Shown here one piece after another: positions 16,745 through 24,641 of a DNA stretch of 39,181 bases. This DNA is from Bacteroidia bacterium (lineage in GTDB: Bacteria > Bacteroidota > Bacteroidia > B-17B0 > Aurantibacillaceae): positions 1-39,181 of the forward strand of contig JAOABO010000002.1 in assembly GCA_026418315.1 (NCBI GenBank), read 5' to 3'. The position numbers and the translations under genes are program-made. The first letter of the stretch is position 1. Each line of letters starts with the position of its first letter. The notes beneath the pieces were generated by a model. That model was not told the origin of the DNA. It did no database searches and saw nothing but the letters and a program-made list of their open reading frames with translations.

Positions 16745-17680
16745 ATGAAAAAACCACTAGATAAAACTATTGATATCAAAATACTCTCGTTCGAAGGATC
16801 AATATTATATGGGAAAACCAAAATGAATCCTCTTACAATTGAAACACCATATGGAAAACTAATTATACCATTAAAAGATGTGGTTCAGATAATATTTGGC
16901 TTAGAAAAAGATGAAAAAATCTCATCCGAGATTAATAAATATATAAAAATTTTGGCTAATTCATCTAACAAAAAAATTATAGATACCTCACTTAAAAACA
17001 TAAGTAATTATGGGTTAAAAGCCATATACTATCTTGAAAATTATTTAATAAAAAATTCCTTCAAGAATAAAGATAACATTCAAAGTTTAATTAATGAAAT
17101 TTTGACTGTTAACAATTTAAACATAAGTGATATAAAATATGAAGACACTATAGTTCTAAATAATGGAGACAAAATAACAGGTAATATTGATATTAAAACT
17201 ATTGACTTTTCAAATAATTTTTTAAAAGCAATAATACCCCGAAGCAATATTAAAACCATAGATATTTCGTATTTTGATAAATCTGAAGGTATTTATTTAT
17301 TTCATTTAAAAGCAAATAAGCATATTTTAGCTAACACTGAAGGTGGATGGTTAAACACCAATATTAAAGTGAAAAAAGGACAAATAATAGACATGAGTGC
17401 TAATGGAGAAATTGTTTTAGAAAGTCTGGATAATAAAAAATTTACACCAAATGGTAATGTTGTAGGTGAAAAACAAAAAAATGAAAATTCCGCAGATCCA
17501 AATTATTTTAGTTACGGTACTCTTATATTTAAGATAGGAGATAATGGTAAATACATTAAAGCGGGAAACAAAGTAAGATATGTTGCAGATACAGATGATA
17601 TTATTTATTTAACTATTTATGAAACTGTATATTCTAATAAAAATTCAGGTTCATATCAAGTAAAGATTCTATTAAAATAG
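16745..17680 (+). CDS. LecA-like-domain protein, tandem copy 1, without signal peptide
   Basis: 311 residues, paralogous over the full length to the next gene. It begins MKKPLDKTIDIKILSFEGSI where copy 2 has MKKSLSLILCVLTSIAFGQK; 13 residues, the hydrophobic core and cleavage site of the signal peptide, are missing, so this copy should stay in the cytoplasm. Then a short beta module (SILYGKTKM...YGKLIIPLKDVVQIIFG), a helical stretch, a second beta module (NGDKITGNIDIKTIDFSNN) and a C-terminal domain resembling PA-IL/LecA (GTLIFKIGDNGK; YETVYSNKNSGSYQVK). Two residues longer than copy 2 near residue 122. Promoter intact and coding frame unbroken, so not an obvious pseudogene. Confidence 0.75.
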   Translation: MKKPLDKTIDIKILSFEGSILYGKTKMNPLTIETPYGKLIIPLKDVVQIIFGLEKDEKISSEINKYIKILANSSNKKIIDTSLKNISNYGLKAIYYLENYLIKNSFKNKDNIQSLINEILTVNNLNISDIKYEDTIVLNNGDKITGNIDIKTIDFSNNFLKAIIPRSNIKTIDISYFDKSEGIYLFHLKANKHILANTEGGWLNTNIKVKKGQIIDMSANGEIVLESLDNKKFTPNGNVVGEKQKNENSADPNYFSYGTLIFKIGDNGKYIKAGNKVRYVADTDDIIYLTIYETVYSNKNSGSYQVKILLK

Positions 17681-17745
17681 AATTTTACAGAATATATTTA
17701 ATATTAACAGTAAAACAATTTCTCTTCCTTATTTTATTTATTTCC

Positions 17746-17753
17746 TACTTTTG
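17746..17753 (+). promoter_or_regulatory. -7 box TACTTTTG for tandem copy 2
   Basis: Perfect TAnnTTTG followed by CA, 13 bases before the ATG at 17767, in a context duplicated from copy 1. Confidence 0.7.
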
Positions 17754-17766
17754 CAAGAAAAAAAAT

Positions 17767-18735
17767 ATGAAAAAATCATTAAGTTTAATTTTGTGTGTTC
17801 TGACAAGCATTGCATTCGGCCAAAAAATTGCTGAGGTAACCATTTACTCTTATGACGGAAGTATATTATATGGCACTGCCAAAATGAAAGATATTGTTTT
17901 GAATACACAATATGGAAAGTTAAATATCCCTTTAAAAGACGTATCTCAAATAACTTTTGGTCTGGAAAAAGACGAAAGCATTGCATCTGATATCAATAAA
18001 AACATTCAAATTTTAGCCAATACCAATGATGAAAAAAGTATTCGCTCTGCATCCGAAAACATTTCTAAATATGGAATAAAAGCCATCTATCATCTTGAGC
18101 AATATTTGAACAAAAATCCTTCTACTCATTCTGATAATATTCAAAACTTAATGAACGAAATTTTATCTGCCAATAATATAAGCGATTACAGCTTTGCAGA
18201 TGCTATCATATTCAGCAATGGAGATAAACTATCAGGTAATATTGATTTTAAAACCATTGATTTTTCAAACAATTTCTTATCTGCCTCAATTCCTGTTGGC
18301 AAAATAAAAAGCATGGATGTTTCATACTTTGAAAGTACTGATGGGTCATATTCTTTTGTACTAAAAGCATCCAAACACATTATGGCTAATAATAACGGAG
18401 GATGGCTAAACACCAATATCAAAGTAAAAAAAGGACAAAGTATTGAAATATCTGCAAGAGGTGAAATTGTGTTAGCAAGTTTGGATAACAAAAAATATAC
18501 TCCTGATGGAAATATAGTTGGTCAAGAATCTGTAACCAACAATGAAACAGACCCCAGTTATTTTAACTACGGAACTTTAATATTTAAAATAGGAAACAAT
18601 GGAAAGAATCTAAAAGCCGGAAGTAATACCAAGTATATAGCAGATGCTGACGGAGTTATTTATTTAACCATCTATGAAACTGTATATTCAGATAAAAACA
18701 CGGGTTCTTATCAGGTAAAACTTTCGGTGAAATAA
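17767..18735 (+). CDS. Secreted LecA-like-domain protein, tandem copy 2
   Basis: 322 residues. A signal peptide (MKKSLSLILCVLTSIAFG-Q) is followed by a beta module at 25-65 (GSILYGTAKM...YGKLNIPLKDVSQITFG), helices at 70-135 that could be HEAT-like, a second related beta module at 148-188 (NGDKLSGNIDFKTIDFSNNF...IPVGKIKSMDVSYF), and a C-terminal jelly-roll-like domain at about 198-320. The last resembles the Pseudomonas galactose lectin PA-IL (LecA): ANNNGGWLNTNIKVKKGQ, YGTLIFKIGNNG against LecA GALVMKIGNSG, and SDKNTGSYQVKL against YGNNSGSFSVNI. The LecA calcium ligands are only partly conserved, so sugar binding is unproven. No T9SS tail or lipobox; probably periplasmic. Function unknown. 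Confidence 0.75.
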   Translation: MKKSLSLILCVLTSIAFGQKIAEVTIYSYDGSILYGTAKMKDIVLNTQYGKLNIPLKDVSQITFGLEKDESIASDINKNIQILANTNDEKSIRSASENISKYGIKAIYHLEQYLNKNPSTHSDNIQNLMNEILSANNISDYSFADAIIFSNGDKLSGNIDFKTIDFSNNFLSASIPVGKIKSMDVSYFESTDGSYSFVLKASKHIMANNNGGWLNTNIKVKKGQSIEISARGEIVLASLDNKKYTPDGNIVGQESVTNNETDPSYFNYGTLIFKIGNNGKNLKAGSNTKYIADADGVIYLTIYETVYSDKNTGSYQVKLSVK

Positions 18736-18808
18736 ATTTTGATGTTAATTTTATATTAAAAGTTTATTACCGTTCATATAATTGTTGATTTTTTAAAAAT
18801 AAATTTTA

Positions 18809-18816
18809 TATATTTG
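18809..18816 (+). promoter_or_regulatory. -7 box TATATTTG
   Basis: Perfect TAnnTTTG followed by CACC, 22 bases before the ATG at 18839. A TTG at 18785-18787 is 21 bases upstream. Confidence 0.65.
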
Positions 18817-18838
18817 CACCCTCACAAAAAAACAATCT

Positions 18839-19789
18839 ATGAAAAAACTATTACCTCTTTTTGCAACTCTTTGTGCTACGTTTATCAATGCACAAACTAC
18901 TTCATTTACACTCACTTATAACTTTGCACAGGTTAGCAGCACCACAACTCCCTGCACCGGAACAGTAGACCCCACTCCCCCCCCTACTGCTACGGGCTTA
19001 ACCAGTGGCTCTTTCACAGCGGTAGGTACTAATACTTGCCCATCTACTTCAGGATACTTTTCCTTTGCAGGATGGGGACTTGGTGCTACCAATGGAGACG
19101 ATAACAATTTTACAGGTAATATTGATTTATTAAAATACTATAACATTACTATTACTCCACAAACCAATTATGAATTAGCCATTGATTCTATTAACTTTAA
19201 AGCATTAAGATCAGGCACCGGCCCTCGTTTTTGGGCTGTTCGTTCAAACATTAACGGATATGCGTCTAATTTAACCGCTAGTTCAAGTAATACTAATATT
19301 TCTGTAACCGTTAATAATGAATTCAAATGGACAACAGATACTTATACTACTTCAACCATTCAATCTGGACTAAAAGTAACACTTGGAGCACCTACTTTTA
19401 CACAACTTACTGCTCCTGTAAGTTTCAGATGGTATGCGTGGAATGCCGAAAGCACAGCAGGTACCTTTAGAATCGATGATGTCAATATTTACGGATCTGC
19501 AACCCTTGCTACCGGAATGACAAAAATTTCTCACAATATCAACGCTCACTTTGTATTATCACCTAATCCTGCTACAAGTAGCATTGTATATTTAACCCCA
19601 CAAAATATTAAAGAAATCAACTTCATTGAAATTATTGATGCTTTAGGCAATACTATTTACAAAAATAACAAAGTGGATGTAACCGGAAAAATAGAACTCA
19701 ACCTGGATAATATTCCTGCCGGCATGTATTTTGTTAGATTAGGAAGCGCAAAAGATTTTTATTTAGAAAAATTGGTTATCAAAAAATAA
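18839..19789 (+). CDS. Secreted T9SS cargo protein with lectin-like sandwich
   Basis: 316 residues. A signal peptide (MKKLLPLFATLCATFINA-Q) is followed by a Thr/Pro-rich stretch, then a beta-rich domain of about 160 residues (FSFAGWGLGATNGDDNNFTG; YELAIDSINFKALRSGTGPR; FRWYAWNAESTAGTFRIDDV) of the jelly-roll kind often found in Bacteroidota secreted proteins with carbohydrate-related roles. From about 238 a type A T9SS C-terminal domain: FVLSPNPATSSIVYL ... IPAGMYFVRLG ... KLVIKK. No catalytic residues recognised. A C8 tract inside the reading frame could slip. Followed by a strong terminator. Confidence 0.8.
   Translation: MKKLLPLFATLCATFINAQTTSFTLTYNFAQVSSTTTPCTGTVDPTPPPTATGLTSGSFTAVGTNTCPSTSGYFSFAGWGLGATNGDDNNFTGNIDLLKYYNITITPQTNYELAIDSINFKALRSGTGPRFWAVRSNINGYASNLTASSSNTNISVTVNNEFKWTTDTYTTSTIQSGLKVTLGAPTFTQLTAPVSFRWYAWNAESTAGTFRIDDVNIYGSATLATGMTKISHNINAHFVLSPNPATSSIVYLTPQNIKEINFIEIIDALGNTIYKNNKVDVTGKIELNLDNIPAGMYFVRLGSAKDFYLEKLVIKK
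18977..18984. repeat. Poly-C tract (C8) in the T9SS cargo gene
   Basis: Eight consecutive C within codons for a Pro-Thr-Pro-Pro-Pro segment (residues about 45-50), the only C run of this length I saw in an otherwise AT-rich window. Slippage by one base would shift the frame early in the protein. Confidence 0.7.
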
Positions 19790-19812
19790 ATCAATTTTTG
19801 AGATATTTTAAT

Positions 19813-19846
19813 AAAAGGTCTCTTGCTATCAACAAGAGACCTTTTT
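19813..19846 (+). terminator. Intrinsic terminator after the T9SS cargo gene
   Basis: A 13-bp stem (AAAAGGTCTCTTG 19813-19825 / CAAGAGACCTTTT 19833-19845), a 7-base loop and a following T-tract. The last T of the tract is the first base of the next gene's -7 box. Confidence 0.85.
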
Positions 19847-19853
19847 ACTTTTG
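19846..19853 (+). promoter_or_regulatory. -7 box TACTTTTG for the histidine kinase gene, leaderless arrangement
   Basis: Perfect TAnnTTTG six bases before the ATG at 19860, abutting the terminator T-tract. Confidence 0.65.
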
Positions 19854-19859
19854 TGCCTT

Positions 19860-21473
19860 ATGATAAAAAAAATATACATCGTAGCATCTTTACTGGCTAT
19901 TGCCATACTTGCCTTACTAAGCATTCAAATATATTCCATTTATGAGGATTATTTGATTAAACAAGAAAAATTTTCACATCAGGTACAACTAGCATTAAGT
20001 AATGTATCCAAAAAATCAGATAAATTTATTTCAGGTAACTTTATTGTAAAAAAAATTAATTACCGTTCTCAAGGCGTAACCATACAAAACAAAGACCAAA
20101 ATAACAATGATGATTACAGAATACGATTATTTGAAGAACTAAGTACTGACTCCAATGGTTTCATTTCTTCAAAATACATTCACAAGGAAATCCCCTTTGA
20201 TTCTTTTCATATCAAAAAAACATTATTCAAATCTGTTTTACCCGTTAGCTTGAACTCAACTATTATTCCTCAGGAAAAACAAAAAATTAAAAGCGCTTAT
20301 CCTGAAATGATAAAAAGCACGAATGAAAAAATTAATGACATTTTTGACGAATCTATCAGCATTAACATTTACAATAACTTCACTCCAAAAATTGATACAT
20401 CAAAAATCAACTCTTTATTAAAACAAGAATTATTAAGCAATGGCATTAAAGCATCTTATTGCTTTGAGCTGAAAAGCACACTGCCCTACATGAATCTGAA
20501 CAAACAAAGTATTACCGACAACTTTCCCGTAGTCAATGAAACAGAAGATAATATAGAATATAGCATCAACCTTTTACCCTCCAACATTTTTGTAAATCCC
20601 ACCTATTTAATTGTCAAATTTCCTCATCAAAAAAGATACATTATCAGAGAAATGCTTACTTTACTTATTATTTCCACCATTATCATTATTATTTTAGTGA
20701 GTTCTTATATTTATTTTCTTTCTACCATTTTTCAGCAAAAAAAATTATCCGACATAAAAAATGACTTTGTAAACAATATGACCCACGAACTAAAAACACC
20801 CATTTCAACTCTTAACCTTGGTATACAGTTTTTCAGTGATAAAAGCATACAAAAAACGCCTGAATCTGAAGAAAGAACGCTCAAAATAATGGCTAATGAA
20901 GTAAAAAGATTACATCAATTAGTAGAAAGCATTCTTACTGCTGCTACTCTTGAAAAAGCAGAAATTAAAATAAAATTTTCTAAAGAAAATATTCATCAGA
21001 TATTAAATGAACTTGTACAAAATACCCGACTTGTATTAGAAAACAAATATACCAATGCTTTTATTCATACAAATTTAAATGCTCAAAACCCATGTGCTGA
21101 AATAGACAAAACACATTTTATCAATGTCCTTAATAACCTTATAGATAATGCCATCAAATACTGCAACCAACCACCCGAAATTATTATTACTACAAAGAAT
21201 AATGATAAGGGAATTTTTATCAGTATAAAAGACAATGGAATTGGTATTCCTAAAGAACATCAGAAAAAAATATTTGAAAAATTTTACAGAGTGCCCACCG
21301 GAAATACACATAATGTAAAAGGATTTGGACTAGGTTTATTTTACGTAAAAAAAATTATTGAACTACATCAAGGACAAATATCCCTAAAAAGTGAACCCGA
21401 TAAGGGTAGTGAGTTTACCATTTTCATCCCATATAACCAAAGAATTAGCGAAAATAATACAAACAATTGTTAA
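19860..21473 (+). CDS. rprX: Membrane sensor histidine kinase (RprX-like)
   Basis: 537 residues. Membrane segment 1 (IYIVASLLAIAILALLSIQI), an extracytoplasmic sensor of about 230 residues with no recognised domain, and membrane segment 2 (LTLLIISTIIIIILVSSYIY). Then the dimerisation domain with H309 in NNMTHELKTPISTL, and the ATPase domain: N box NVLNNLIDNAIKY, G1 DNGIGIP, F box FEKFYRV, G2 GFGLGLFYVKK. Bacteroides RprX has the same layout and H-box context (IKNDFVNNMTHE). It should phosphorylate the response regulator encoded next. The start is the ATG six bases after the -7 box. Confidence 0.88.
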   Translation: MIKKIYIVASLLAIAILALLSIQIYSIYEDYLIKQEKFSHQVQLALSNVSKKSDKFISGNFIVKKINYRSQGVTIQNKDQNNNDDYRIRLFEELSTDSNGFISSKYIHKEIPFDSFHIKKTLFKSVLPVSLNSTIIPQEKQKIKSAYPEMIKSTNEKINDIFDESISINIYNNFTPKIDTSKINSLLKQELLSNGIKASYCFELKSTLPYMNLNKQSITDNFPVVNETEDNIEYSINLLPSNIFVNPTYLIVKFPHQKRYIIREMLTLLIISTIIIIILVSSYIYFLSTIFQQKKLSDIKNDFVNNMTHELKTPISTLNLGIQFFSDKSIQKTPESEERTLKIMANEVKRLHQLVESILTAATLEKAEIKIKFSKENIHQILNELVQNTRLVLENKYTNAFIHTNLNAQNPCAEIDKTHFINVLNNLIDNAIKYCNQPPEIIITTKNNDKGIFISIKDNGIGIPKEHQKKIFEKFYRVPTGNTHNVKGFGLGLFYVKKIIELHQGQISLKSEPDKGSEFTIFIPYNQRISENNTNNC

Positions 21474-21527
21474 AAAATTTGCTCTACTGTTTATTTATTT
21501 CTTATCTTTAACAACAAAAATTAAGCT

Positions 21528-22244
21528 ATGAACGATACCAAAAGTGCAAAAATCAGAGTTTTACTTGCAGAAGATGATGAAAACCTCTCTTTCATGCTTG
21601 AACAATACCTCAATCAAAAAGGTTTTGAAGTTGTAGTTAAATCTAATGGAGAAGAAGCTTTTAATATATTTTGCAAAAGACCTTTTGACCTTCTTATTTT
21701 AGATGTCATGATGCCAAAATTAGACGGCTTTAATTTAGCCCGCCAAATTCGTCAAATCAATTCTGATATTCCTATTATTTTCCTGACAGCAAAAGGCAGT
21801 AAAGAAGATACATTAGAAGGGTTCAATGTAGGTGCCGATGACTATATTACCAAGCCCTTCTCAATGGATGAACTAATCGCTCGTATTAATGCTATTTTAA
21901 AAAGAACCAATGTTTACAAAGCCATAGAATCAGACCAAAAAGTTTTTGAAATTGGCGACTATACTTTTAATTATGAAGAAAAAACATTGATACACAATCC
22001 ATCTAAAAGTCAAGACCGCCTTACTACCAAAGAATCAGAGCTCTTAAGATTATTTGCTATCCACAAAAACGACTTATTAGACCGCTCTTTTGCTTTGAAA
22101 TCAATTTGGGGTGATGATAATTATTATAATAGCAGAAGTATGGACGTATATATTGCTAAGCTTAGAAAATATCTCAGCAAAGACCCTAATATCAGTATTG
22201 TCAATGTACACGGAAAAGGTTTTAAATTATTTGTGAAGGAATAA
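21528..22244 (+). CDS. rprY: OmpR-family response regulator (RprY-like)
   Basis: 238 residues. Receiver domain with acidic pocket EDDEN, phospho-acceptor D59 in LILDVMMPKLDGF, T87 and K109 in YITKPFSMDEL; then a winged-helix DNA-binding domain (LTTKESELLRLF; SRSMDVYIAKLRKYLSKDP; VHGKGFKLFV). The sequence is close to Bacteroides RprY as I remember it (LTAK..KED.LEGF..GADDYITKPFSM.EL). It lies 54 bases after the kinase; a near-match box TATCTTTA in the gap may give it an extra promoter. Its stop is two bases from the stop of the convergent radical SAM gene. Confidence 0.9.
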   Translation: MNDTKSAKIRVLLAEDDENLSFMLEQYLNQKGFEVVVKSNGEEAFNIFCKRPFDLLILDVMMPKLDGFNLARQIRQINSDIPIIFLTAKGSKEDTLEGFNVGADDYITKPFSMDELIARINAILKRTNVYKAIESDQKVFEIGDYTFNYEEKTLIHNPSKSQDRLTTKESELLRLFAIHKNDLLDRSFALKSIWGDDNYYNSRSMDVYIAKLRKYLSKDPNISIVNVHGKGFKLFVKE

Positions 22245-22246
22245 AT

Positions 22247-23302
22247 TTAAAACAAACTGCCTTGAATTAAATCTCCTGACTTTTGACCATTGAATAAGGT
22301 ACAATTATGTTCAAACAGATATTCGTCCCGGAAGTATTTTTGATAGCAAACCCTAAATAATTGATGGATAGCACTGGCAATATTGCCATCACCACTAAAT
22401 CGTTTACCTGTTCTGTTATCTGATAAATTTCCGTTATGACAAGAGCGTATCAATGACAGGACTTTGTCTTTTTTATCTGGAAAATTTCTCTCTAACCAAC
22501 TTACAAAAACCGGTTCTACATTATCATTTAATCGCACAATAGTCATTCCTGCAAATCGGGCTCCATTTTCAGAAGATAGTTTTAGTACAGCAGGTATCTC
22601 TTTATCGTTCAAACCCGGTATAATGGGCGCTACCATCACTCCGCAAGGTATATTATGTTCGGCTAATATTTTTAATGCTTTGAATCTGTTAGAATAAGTA
22701 GATGTTCGGGGCTCTAATACCATTCTCATCTTTTCATCTACACCGGTTATAGAAATCATCACTTTTACCAAATTATATGCTGAAAGAGAAATTAACAAGT
22801 CCAAATCTCTTACCACCAAAGCATTTTTAGTAATGATGGAAACAGGGTGTTTAAAGTCCAGACACACTTGTAGCAAAGAACGTGTTATCTGATATTGTTT
22901 TTCAATAGGTTGATAACAATCCGTATTTCCTGAAATAACAATGGGGCTTACTACTCTATTAGGTTTTCTTAATTCTTTATCTAAAATTTCTGCTGCGTTT
23001 TTTTTAACCAAAATAACACTTTCAAAATCAATGCCCGCATTATATCCCCAATATTCATGCGTAGGCCGGGCATAACAATAAGCACATCCATGCTCACAGC
23101 CCTGATAAGGATTCATTGAATACATAAAAGACAAGTCCATGCTCTTTACCTCATTGATAATAGTTTTTGGAAAAACTTCAATAACTTTTGTTTCCACACG
23201 CTCTTTCTCTTCAAATTCATCTATTGCCCACAAAATTTCTTTTTGAAATTTTTCTTTCAAAAACTTGTTATCAGGGCTATTTACAGACGCTCTGCCTTTC
23301 AT
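22247..23302 (-). CDS. PA0069-family radical SAM protein
   Basis: 351 residues, cytoplasmic. The radical SAM cluster motif C69-x3-C73-x2-C76 sits in YQGCEHGCAYCYARPTHEYW, the hallmark of the PA0069 family (SplB-related). Further motifs: VISGNTDCYQPIEKQ, SIITKNALVVRDLDLL, SITGVDEKMRMVLEPRTS, and MVAPIIPGLND. It binds a 4Fe-4S cluster and cleaves S-adenosylmethionine to start a radical reaction; the substrate is unknown. Full length for the family. Convergent with rprY with two bases between the stop codons, so each mRNA must run into the other gene. Confidence 0.9.
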   Translation of the reverse strand: MKGRASVNSPDNKFLKEKFQKEILWAIDEFEEKERVETKVIEVFPKTIINEVKSMDLSFMYSMNPYQGCEHGCAYCYARPTHEYWGYNAGIDFESVILVKKNAAEILDKELRKPNRVVSPIVISGNTDCYQPIEKQYQITRSLLQVCLDFKHPVSIITKNALVVRDLDLLISLSAYNLVKVMISITGVDEKMRMVLEPRTSTYSNRFKALKILAEHNIPCGVMVAPIIPGLNDKEIPAVLKLSSENGARFAGMTIVRLNDNVEPVFVSWLERNFPDKKDKVLSLIRSCHNGNLSDNRTGKRFSGDGNIASAIHQLFRVCYQKYFRDEYLFEHNCTLFNGQKSGDLIQGSLF

Positions 23303-23333
23303 AAAATTGAAATAGAAATTAATTTCCTAAATG

Positions 23334-23341
23334 CAATATTA
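23334..23341 (-). promoter_or_regulatory. Near-match -7 box TAATATTG for the radical SAM gene
   Basis: Seven of eight positions, followed by CA as in other boxes here. It ends 31 bases before the ATG at 23302. Confidence 0.35.
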
Positions 23342-23433
23342 GTAAAAAACGGCTGCATTTTAATAATACATTCTCTATGAACAACATTATTGCAAGAGCA
23401 AAAACTTTTATAGTAATTTGCAAAAAATTTTTT

Positions 23434-24627
23434 ATGCCAAATATTTCAGAAAAATCCATACAAATGCCCGCTTCCCCTATTAGAAAATTAGTACCTTATG
23501 CAGAAGCAGCAAAAAAGAAAGGAATAAAAATTTACCACCTCAATATTGGACAACCTGATTTACCTACACCTCCCATCTTTTTTGAAGGCATCAAAAAAGC
23601 CAATATTACGATATTAGAATACACTCATAGTGCAGGATATGAAAGTTATAGAAAAAAACTATCTGAATACTACAAAAGATACAACATACTTGTAGATTAT
23701 TCTGATATTATTGTTACTGTAGGTGGTAGTGAAGCCATTGAAATTGCCTTAATGACCTGCTTTAATCCTGGTGATGAAATTATAATACCCGAACCATTTT
23801 ATGCTAACTACATTGGTTTTTCAAGAGCAGCAGATGTGGTTATTAAACCAATTAAAAGTGTTATTGACAACGGATTTGCCCTACCACCCATATCAGAGTT
23901 TGAAAAAGTGATTACTACCAAAACCAAGGGAATCATGATTTGTAATCCGGGTAATCCTACCGGTTATCTTTATACTCGCGAAGAATTGGAAGCATTAAAA
24001 GAACTTGCCTTAAAATACAATTTATTTTTATTAAGCGATGAAGTATATCGTGAATTTTGTTATGATGGCAAACCATACAATTCTGTTATGCACTTACAAG
24101 GTGCAGATGAACATATTGTGATGTTGGATTCTATATCCAAACGTTACAGTGCTTGTGGTGCAAGAATTGGAGCACTGGTTAGCAAAAACAAAATACTGAT
24201 GGCCGCTGCTCTCAAATTTGCACAGGCCAGATTAAGCCCCCCTACCTTCGGACAAATAGGTGCAGAAGCTGCTTTATCTTTAGGAAAAGAATACTTTGAT
24301 GAAGTAGTGAATGAATATACTCAAAGAAGAAATTTTGTTGTCAATGAATTAAATAAAATACCGGGTGTAAAATGCCCTATGCCGGGTGGTGCATTTTATT
24401 GTATTGCTGAACTACCTATTGATGACTCTGATAAATTTTGTCAGTGGCTATTGGAACATTTTAACTATCATAATCAAACCGTGATGCTTGCACCTGCTAC
24501 TGGTTTTTATTCAACCCCAGGTTCCGGCAAAAAAGAAGTAAGAATTGCCTACGTTTTGAAACAAGATGATTTGTCAAAAGCAATAGAGTGCTTGAAGGTT
24601 GCTTTAGATGAATATAATAAAAAGTAA
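23434..24627 (+). CDS. PLP-dependent class I aminotransferase
   Basis: 397 residues from ATG 23434 (MPNISEKSIQMPASPIRKLV), the usual start for this subfamily; an in-frame ATG 19 codons earlier would add a poorly conserved extension. Fold-type I motifs: HLNIGQPDLPTP at the N-terminus, VGGSEAIEIA for the phosphate site, NPGNPTG (171-177), D202-x2-Y205 and the Schiff-base K236 in SISKRYSACGARIG, then an Arg near the end in EVRIAY. It transfers amino groups between an amino acid (probably aspartate or aromatic/branched) and 2-oxoglutarate; specificity cannot be read. It stands alone, convergent with the serine hydrolase. Confidence 0.92.
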   Translation: MPNISEKSIQMPASPIRKLVPYAEAAKKKGIKIYHLNIGQPDLPTPPIFFEGIKKANITILEYTHSAGYESYRKKLSEYYKRYNILVDYSDIIVTVGGSEAIEIALMTCFNPGDEIIIPEPFYANYIGFSRAADVVIKPIKSVIDNGFALPPISEFEKVITTKTKGIMICNPGNPTGYLYTREELEALKELALKYNLFLLSDEVYREFCYDGKPYNSVMHLQGADEHIVMLDSISKRYSACGARIGALVSKNKILMAAALKFAQARLSPPTFGQIGAEAALSLGKEYFDEVVNEYTQRRNFVVNELNKIPGVKCPMPGGAFYCIAELPIDDSDKFCQWLLEHFNYHNQTVMLAPATGFYSTPGSGKKEVRIAYVLKQDDLSKAIECLKVALDEYNKK

Positions 24628-24641
24628 TTTTTTATTTTCAA

